Source: Apium graveolens
Lineage: Eukaryota > Streptophyta > Magnoliopsida > Apiales > Apiaceae
Assembly (NCBI RefSeq): GCF_009905375.1
Contig: NC_133647.1
Span: 47,240,506-47,304,505 of the forward strand
Length of the DNA stretch: 64,000 nucleotides
Reading direction: 5' to 3'
Shown: positions 57,401 to 64,000 of the stretch, in pieces
How the letters are laid out: each line of letters opens with the position of its first letter
How positions within the stretch are numbered: the first letter of the stretch is position 1
Translations under genes and position numbers: made by a program
The notes under the pieces: generated by a model
Told to the model about the DNA's origin: nothing
Database searches by the model: none
Seen by the model: only the letters and a program-made list of their open reading frames with translations

Positions 57401-58536
57401 GGATTCATCCATCTACTAGTAGAAAAGGTTACTTATTGGTATCTTTGCCTGATCAGCAATATATCAGGTTTATGCCAAAATTCTTTCCTTTCCAAATTTA
57501 TTGGATATTGCAATTCTGTTCATACTTTACATGACAGAGGTTTTCAGGAAACGTATGTATATATATAGGTGTATATATATATCGGGACTTAATGAAGTAT
57601 ATCATAACTTCATTTCCTTCAAAATATTTCATAGATTGAATCTATTCAAGTCTTATCTTGTAGTCTCATCAGTGTGATAAACTTTTGAAACTAATTATAA
57701 CTTGAACGGTGGTAGTTCAAGTAGTATTTGGAAAAGATATAAGTATATTGGAGTATCTTGTAACTTCATCTTTTAAACTTATATCTAGTAAATAATTATC
57801 TTATGCATGACAAAGATTTTCAGAAAAACGTTGAGACAAGGTTAGATATATGAGATCACCTTGCAACGATATTTTTATACAGTTATACACTGGAACTCTG
57901 TGTGTATTATGCAGGGAAGAGGACTTCCCATATTTTGAAAAGTATATATGTATATATATATACTGAATATTTTGCGACTTCATCGCATTAAGATATCAAC
58001 TTGGTTCATTTCTTTTGACCAAGACTTTCTTGAGTACTATGAGAAGGCTCATATATTGTTAATCATTATACATATTATTTTGGTGGGCTTGCTGCTCACC
58101 CTTGATTTCTTCTTTCATCACACAACAACAGATAGAAAAGATGAACAGGACCAAGCTCCCGATTCGCAAGCGATTAGGAAACGTTCCGCAGTTTCCTATA
58201 GGCGTTGATGTCGCTGTAGCTGAGGTAGGAACTACCAATAGGCTAGGTTTTCAACTTATGATGTACCAGACTTATGTATAATTATGAATTGTAATAATGG
58301 CAAAGAAATGTAAATTTATTCAGAAACCTTTTAAGGTGTATTGACATATAATTGTGGAATAAAAAGACTTGTGATTATTTTTGGATATTCATCTCTGAGA
58401 CTATAACTTGTGGTGTGTGTGTTTATTGTGGGGTCACAGTACAGAGTAGTTGATTGTTTATTAAGATTGGGTGTTATTAAGGGAAATGGAACTCGTGACA
58501 ACCCAGATCCCCGACCCCGGATTTAGGGGTGTTACA
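54487..58536 (+). repeat. LTR2 of the nested chromovirus (4,050 bp)
   Basis: TGTAATAACCCC ... GGTGTTACA; the partner of LTR1. After 58536 the sequence (CCTTTCCACC) is Tekay-2 LTR again. The (TA)n run is shorter here (56533-56558). Confidence 0.85.
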
Positions 58537-60098
58537 CCTTTCCACCATGATTCCTACTTTTCAAACCCAACCAAACATCAACCAAAACCCAAACCAAACC
58601 TCAACCAAGGAAACCTACTGAACTAACTCTCCCACACACAATATTGGCTTTGCGGAGATCATCCTTACCTAAGGTGCAATATAGCAAAACAAGAGTTAAC
58701 ACAATACACTAATTACAAGTCATCAAATTTTCGAAAATAACAACTTAAATTCTCCATATATATTTGAATTAAAATCACATATCAAGGAGCACAAATCATA
58801 ATCAATATCTTAGCTCAATTGAAATTTAAGCTTATTAACAATTATCAATCCAAATGATCAAGAACTTTCAAAAATCATGAGTTGAATCTATGCATGCATT
58901 CCTTCAAATTTATAAGCTAAAAACAATATGATTTCCAAAATAATTTCATCATAAAATTAACATGCAAGCCTAGCATCAACTATAACTAAATGATCACTTA
59001 GCATGTAACGGGTTTTATCAAGTTTTTACTTCCAAAACCAAACTATCATCACATAAACATTCAAAATTAACAAAGAAACAAAGAAACACCGTTAAGAACC
59101 ATTCATTCGGCTCCCTTATGGTCATAGCCGAATGAAATGGAAGGGAAATGACCATAAAAGCAAGAGCTTTCACTCTCATGACTTGGCATTTCACCATTCC
59201 TTGTAGTTCCCTCAATAATACAACCTTAAATTCATGAGAATCAAGATTATATTTTGAGTTCTAATTAAAACTATGACATGTAAGATCAAAACATAAATTT
59301 TCACTCTAAACTCTTTGGATTATATATGAACAAATTATAGGGGGTAAGATTACTTGAATAGAAGAAAGATATTTGAGTGAAAAATGAAGAAAAGAAGGGG
59401 GGTTGGGGCTTCGTCTATGGGAAGGCCGGGGGGGGATTTTAGCCGAGAGGGAAGATAAGAGAGGGAAGAGAGAGTGAGGTGAGGGTGGAGTGGGGGTGAA
59501 ATGATTATAACATCTTGTATTTGACTTTTATGCTTTTGATTTGACTAAAAGAAGTGAGTGGAAATGAGAATTGACAAGAGTAACCTTCTAGCATGATTAG
59601 GTCCTTTTGCATGCAAGGATAATGAAGTAATTTGGCTAATAAAGTGAGAGTTAGTGGGGTTGAAATTTCCAAGTTTGCCCCTCACTTGTGCTTGGGAGAA
59701 TTTGCATGCATGGACAACTAAGTAATTTGCTAATTAAAATATCAACTATCTTATATAAAACAATTTTTATAAAAATAAATACACTTCCATAAATCACAAA
59801 ATAAATATTATAAAATTAGCTTCTGATTTTAGAAATTTAATGATATAAGATTTGAAAATTTTTGTTAAAATTTTTTTAAAAATCAATTTTTCATATAAAA
59901 TGAAATACTTCAAATTTTTATTTAAAAAAATATACTAAATAATAAGATTTTTCCCTTTTAAAATTTTTGAATAAACTAATACATTAAACACTTAATTTAT
60001 AGGCACTCAACAAATAGATCACCCACATTTATAATTTAAATCACAATTATAAACACATAATTATAAATAAATAAGCTTTAGAAATACCGGTTGTAACA
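58537..60098 (-). repeat. Tekay-2 3' LTR, inner part
   Basis: Continues the LTR interrupted at 44365 and ends at 60098 next to the polypurine tract (minus strand starts TGTTACAACCGG, as Tekay-1). It contains the Tekay-1-like stretch around the AGCCGAATGAAATGGAAGGG block (59126). Confidence 0.85.
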
Positions 60099-60132
60099 TC
60101 CGCTCCCCCCTAAAGGATTCTGTCCTCAGAAT

Positions 60133-63100
60133 CTAGGAGAATAAGTGAGGATACCGGCTATGCATATCCGACTCTAGTTCCCACATTGATTCTTCAACCC
60201 TGGGATTTCTCTAAAGCACTCTTACCAACTTGACCAACTTATTTCTAAGACTCTTTTCTTGTCATTCGAGTATTTTGACAGGTTGCTCCAAAATGACAGG
60301 TCTGCCTAAATCTCTATAGGTTCATATTCTATCACATGGTTGGCATTAGGATTGTACTTCTTAAGAAATGACACATGAAACACATTATGCACATGTTGAT
60401 ACTGAGGCGGCAAGACTAATTGATAAGCCACCTTCCCCACTTGACTCAAAATTTCAAAAGGACCAATATATCTAGGCGCTAACTTCCCTTTCTTGCCAAA
60501 TCTAGACAATCCTTTCCTCGGTGATACCTTCAGAAAAATGGCTTCACCTACTTGGAATCTGACATCCTTACGTGCTGAATCCGCATACTTTCTTTGCTTA
60601 TCTTGAGCAGCAAGTAATCTATTCTGAATTAATTTGACTGTCTCACACAATTGTTGTACCAATTCCGGGCCTAGAATCTTTCCTTCTCCCACTTCATCCC
60701 AACTAGTTGGTGATCTACATTTCCGTCCGTATAAAGCTTCGTATGGTGGCATGCCAATACTGGAGTGATAGCTGTTGTTATAAGAGAATTCTACCAATGG
60801 CAGGTGGTCGTCCCAACTTCTCGCAAAATCAATTGCACAACTGCGCAGAATGTCTTCGATTGTTTGGATTGTCCTTTTGCTTTGACCGTCAGTCTGCGGA
60901 TGTTACGCCGTACTCATGTTTAACTTCGTGCCAAGACTTTCTTGAAACTGCTTCCAGAATCTCGAGTTAAATCAGGGATCTCTGTCTAAAACTATCGATA
61001 TGGGCACGCCATGTCGTAATACGATTTCATGCATGTACAGATGGACCAATCTGTCCAATGAAGACTTCTCATTAATTGGAAGAAAATGCCCCGACTTCGT
61101 AAGGCGATCAACTATAACCCATATAGCGTCATGTCCGGATTTCGTTCGTGGTAATCCCACTATAAAGTCCATAGCAATGTTTTCCCATTTCCATTCTGGA
61201 ATCTTTAAGGGCTGAATTAATCTGCTTGGTCTTTGATATTCTGCCTTCATTTTCTGACAATTATAACACTTCGCAACCCATTCTGCTACTTCTCGCTTCA
61301 TATTTGGCCACCAAAAGTTCTGCTTCAAGTCTTGATACATCTTGGTACTTCCCGGATGGATTGAAAATCTTGAATTGTGGGCTTCTTGCAATATCTCATT
61401 CTTTAATTCAGGTACATGAGGAATCCAAATTCTTGAGGAGAACCTTAGTATACCTTCCTCATCCCTTCGAGTACCAATCCCTTCTCCAGTTAGCTGATTA
61501 TTCTCATGCTTCATCACTTCTTCCTGACATTTCTTTATCTTTTCCAGTAATGTTGGCTGAAAAGTCATAGTATGACAAATCTCTTTAACTGTTCCACAAT
61601 CACAAAGTTCTAATTCAAATCTCTTAATCTCTTCAGACAATTCCTTTGGTATCGCTATCATATTCAATCTTTCCTTCCTACTCAAAGCATCAACTACCAC
61701 GTTCGCCTTTCCCGGATGATAATTTATCGAGCAATCATAGTCCTTAATCAATTCCAACCATCTCATTTGCCTCATATTGAGCTCATTCTGAGTGAAAATA
61801 TACTTTAAACTCTTGTGATCTGTGTAGATTTCACACCTTTCTCCGTAAAGGTAGTGTCTCCAAATCTTAAGTGGAAATACTATAGCTGCTAATTCCAAGT
61901 CACGCGTAGGATACTTCAATTCATGTGGTTTTTAGCTGTCTTGACGCATACGCAATCACCTTGTTGTGTTGTATTAGCACACAACCCAGTCCTTTATGTG
62001 AAGCATCACTGAAAATCATAAAGTTTCCTTAATCGTCTGGTAATACAAACACTGGAGCTGTAACCAACCTCTGTTTCAATTCTTGAAAGCTATCTTCACA
62101 TTCTGCATTCCATTCAAACTTTTGATTCTTCCTAGTCAACTTAGTCAATGGCGTGGCAATTTTCGAGAAATCTTTAACAAATCATCTATAATATCCCGCC
62201 AATCCTAGAAATCTCCGCACTTCCGTAGGTGTCTTTGGTCTCTCCCAACTCATAATCGCCTCAATCTTTGTCGGATCTACTTTAACTCCTTCACTTCCAA
62301 TAACATATCCCAAAAATTGAACCTCCTTTAACCAAAACTCACATTTAGAAAACTTGGCATACAACTTCTCTTGTCGGAGTATCTCCAATGCTATCCATAA
62401 ATGTTGCATATGTTCTTCTTCTAACTTTGAATAGATAAGAATATCATCAATGAATACCACTACAAACTTGTCCAAATACTTTTTAAATACCCGGTTCATC
62501 AGATCCATAAATGCTGCAGGAGCATTAGTCAACCCAAAAGGCATTACTAAGAATTCATAATATCCGTATCTTGTCCTGAATGTTGTCTTCAGGATGTCTT
62601 CTTCTGTGATCTTTAATTGATGGTATCCTGATCTTAAATTGATCTTGGAAAAGCACTTTTCTCCTTTCAGCTGATCAAATAAATCATCTATCCTTGGTAG
62701 CGGGTAACGGTTCTTAATCATCATCTTATTCAACTCCCAATAATCTATAAATAACCTCATACTTCCATCTTTCTTCTTTACAAACAGAACAGGTGATCCC
62801 CATGGCGACGTACTTGGTCGTATCACTCCTTTGTCCAACAATTCTTGTAGCTGGCTCGCCAACTCTTTCATTTCTGCTGGTGCCATCCTATAAGGTGCCT
62901 TCGAAACTGTTTCCGTGCCTGGAGCAAGGTTGATCTCGAACTCAATTTGTCGATCTGGTGGGAAACCTGGTAGTTCATCTGGAAACACATCTAGAAATTT
63001 ATTGACTACGGGAATATCTTCCATGCTGGGGCTGTCTCTTTCTGAATCTACTACATAGGCTAGGAACGATTCACAACCTTTTCTAAGCAATTTCTTAGCC

Positions 63101-64000
63101 TGGACGATTGTAAGAAACAGTCGCTCTTGCCTCTGTCCCTTAAATACCACTTTATCTCCACTCTCCGTCTTTAAATACACCTTCTTAGATTTACAATTTA
63201 TTTGAGCGTTATTCTTTCCTAACCAATCCATACCTAAGATTAAATCAAACTCCCCTAACTTGAAAAGTATCAAGTCGGCTGAAAATTTATGTCCCGAGAT
63301 ATCAATCTCACACTTAGGACAGAATTGACTCACATGAATCTTCTCTTGATTCGTAATTACCACATCTATTACCTCGTTCATAGCCATTTTATCATATTGA
63401 AGTTTATCAACAAAATTTTCTGATATAAAAGATCTCGTCGCTTCGGAATCAATCAATATTTTAGCTTCAACATTATTTAATAAAAGTGTACCTGCTATCA
63501 CCTCAGAATTCTGAACAACGTCCTTCATTTTTAAATCAAATGTTCTTGTTATTGCTTGCGGAGTTGTTGTAGGTGGGGGCAATGCCAATACCTCAGCGGG
63601 CATAATTGCACTAGTACTTACCACATTCATCAAAGTCTTGACTGGTCCAGTTGACTTGCATTCCCTAGCTATGTGCCAGTCTTTCCACACTTATAGCATG
63701 TAACTCCCGGCTTCTGCACCTTACACTCATTAGCCAAGTGTCCCTTCTGGTTGCATCTATAGCATGTCATGTTCAGCTTATTACACACTCCTGGGTGTCT
63801 TTTTCCATAATGCTTGCACTTTGATCTTTGAAATCTATTTTCTCCAACTTGCCCTTGGCTTGCCTAATTGTTCCCCTTTGATTCTGGTCTCTTATTCAAA
63901 TTTCCTTTCTTCTGAAAATTTCCGCCTTTGTGGAATCCAATCCTTTTCACACTCCTTTGTTGTGAGCTTCCAGCTTCAGACTTTTGTCCATAAAATGGAA
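60133..64000 (-). pseudogene. gag-pol: Tekay-2 gag-pro-pol, many stops and frameshifts, gag cut by window edge
   Basis: Minus-strand homologue of Tekay-1 6815-11439. It reads from a partial Gag with basic region and CCHC knuckles (about 63660-64000), through protease ([11 protein letters not shown], with the catalytic DSG changed to DSE), RT (FIDD near 62440), RNase H and integrase (CYNCQK zinc finger intact), to a chromodomain ending at 60133-60135. Visible lesions: one-base loss near 63676 in the second knuckle, TGA at 62182, TAA near 62029, frameshift near 61930, TGA at 60972, TAA at 60903, TAG at 60306 and a further frameshift in the chromodomain. Several stops sit where Tekay-1 has CAG or CGA. 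It serves as reference for the Tekay-1 frameshift at 8473. Confidence 0.88.

Larger units (their letters stand above)
44366..58536 (+). mobile_element. Twin-LTR Gypsy chromovirus nested in the Tekay-2 LTR, rearranged and decayed
   Basis: Layout: a 478-bp piece of pol 3' end (44366-44843), LTR1 (44844-48902), an interior (48903-54486), LTR2 (54487-58536). The 44366-48902 block repeats at 54009-58536 with an offset of 9,643 bp at the left. A normal element would start at LTR1; the extra left piece shows this is a partial tandem. LTRs start TGTAATAACCCC and end GTTACA. The primer site follows LTR1 and polypurine tracts precede both LTRs. Coding remnants (gag, RT, RNase H, integrase, chromodomain) are full of stops. 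The chromodomain relic (EQVLRRRVIKLGRV) and integrase style place it near Tekay/Del. Confidence 0.85.
42173..64000 (-). mobile_element. Gypsy chromovirus, Tekay/Del-like (Tekay-2), runs off the right edge; LTR split by a nested element
   Basis: A minus-strand relative of Tekay-1. Its 3' LTR is in two parts (42173-44365 and 58537-60098) around a 14.2-kb insertion. Then follow the polypurine tract (60099-60111, minus strand AGGGGGGAGCGGA) and a degenerate pol-protease-gag to 64000. The 5' LTR lies beyond the window. Compared with Tekay-1, about 113 LTR bases (13022-13135 equivalents) are missing at the insertion point. More stops and frameshifts than in Tekay-1 suggest it is older or longer silenced. 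Confidence 0.85.

Noticed and set aside
1..64000. CRISPR array, bacterial operon or ribosomal RNA
   Set aside because: No regularly spaced short repeats with unique spacers, no rRNA-like blocks; all gene families and elements are plant nuclear.

Overview
This is a plant nuclear window, almost certainly from a eudicot with a repeat-rich genome. The evidence is the mixture of plant LTR-retrotransposon lineages (Copia SIRE/Maximus-like, Gypsy Tekay/Del-like chromoviruses, Gypsy Tat/Retand-like), a plant PIF/Harbinger transposase, a Stowaway MITE, and plant gene families (VQ-motif protein, zinc-ribbon/RING-H2 protein, EF-hand protein). The species cannot be fixed from the sequence alone.

Layout. 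1-6702: a minus-strand Copia element whose left (3') LTR runs off the window. It keeps an intact 735-codon gag but has lost integrase, RT and RNase H. It lies in the 5' leader of a plus-strand Gypsy chromovirus (Tekay-1, 6703-15517) with a nearly complete but broken gag-pol and a 4.04-kb 3' LTR. 15518-17262: a headless PIF/Harbinger transposase pseudogene and its right terminal repeat. 17263-32540: the gene-bearing island, with an EF-hand protein gene (17590), a RING-H2 E3 ligase gene (20629), a small membrane protein gene (29935) and a VQ-motif protein gene (32165). These are spaced by AT-rich DNA holding a Stowaway MITE, a Harbinger-like MITE-size element, a 516-bp tandem duplication, a GGACACGACAC inverted-repeat element and a three-copy ~390-bp tandem array.

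32546-42153: a complete Tat-lineage Gypsy element on the minus strand, with a perfect 5-bp target duplication (ATTTG), 52 bp past the VQ stop codon. Its gag-pol is broken, but between pol and the 3' LTR it carries an opposite-strand gene whose four exons join in one 667-codon frame across three GT-AG introns. 42173-64000: a second Tekay-like element (Tekay-2, minus strand). Its 3' LTR is split by a 14.2-kb insertion (44366-58536) of another chromovirus-like element with two ~4.05-kb LTRs (about 98% alike by eye), a wrecked and rearranged interior, and an extra piece of internal sequence left of its first LTR. Tekay-2 pol and gag then run right to the window edge.

How the parts relate. The four host genes are independent single genes, not an operon or cluster. 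The rest is layered transposition. The Copia element is the youngest (2 mismatches in 493 LTR positions), the twin-LTR chromovirus is intermediate, and the Tat element is oldest among those datable here (LTRs roughly 8% different by eye). The most unusual items are the intact spliced antisense gene inside the decayed Tat element, the recently mobile gag-only Copia element, and the rearranged twin-LTR chromovirus.
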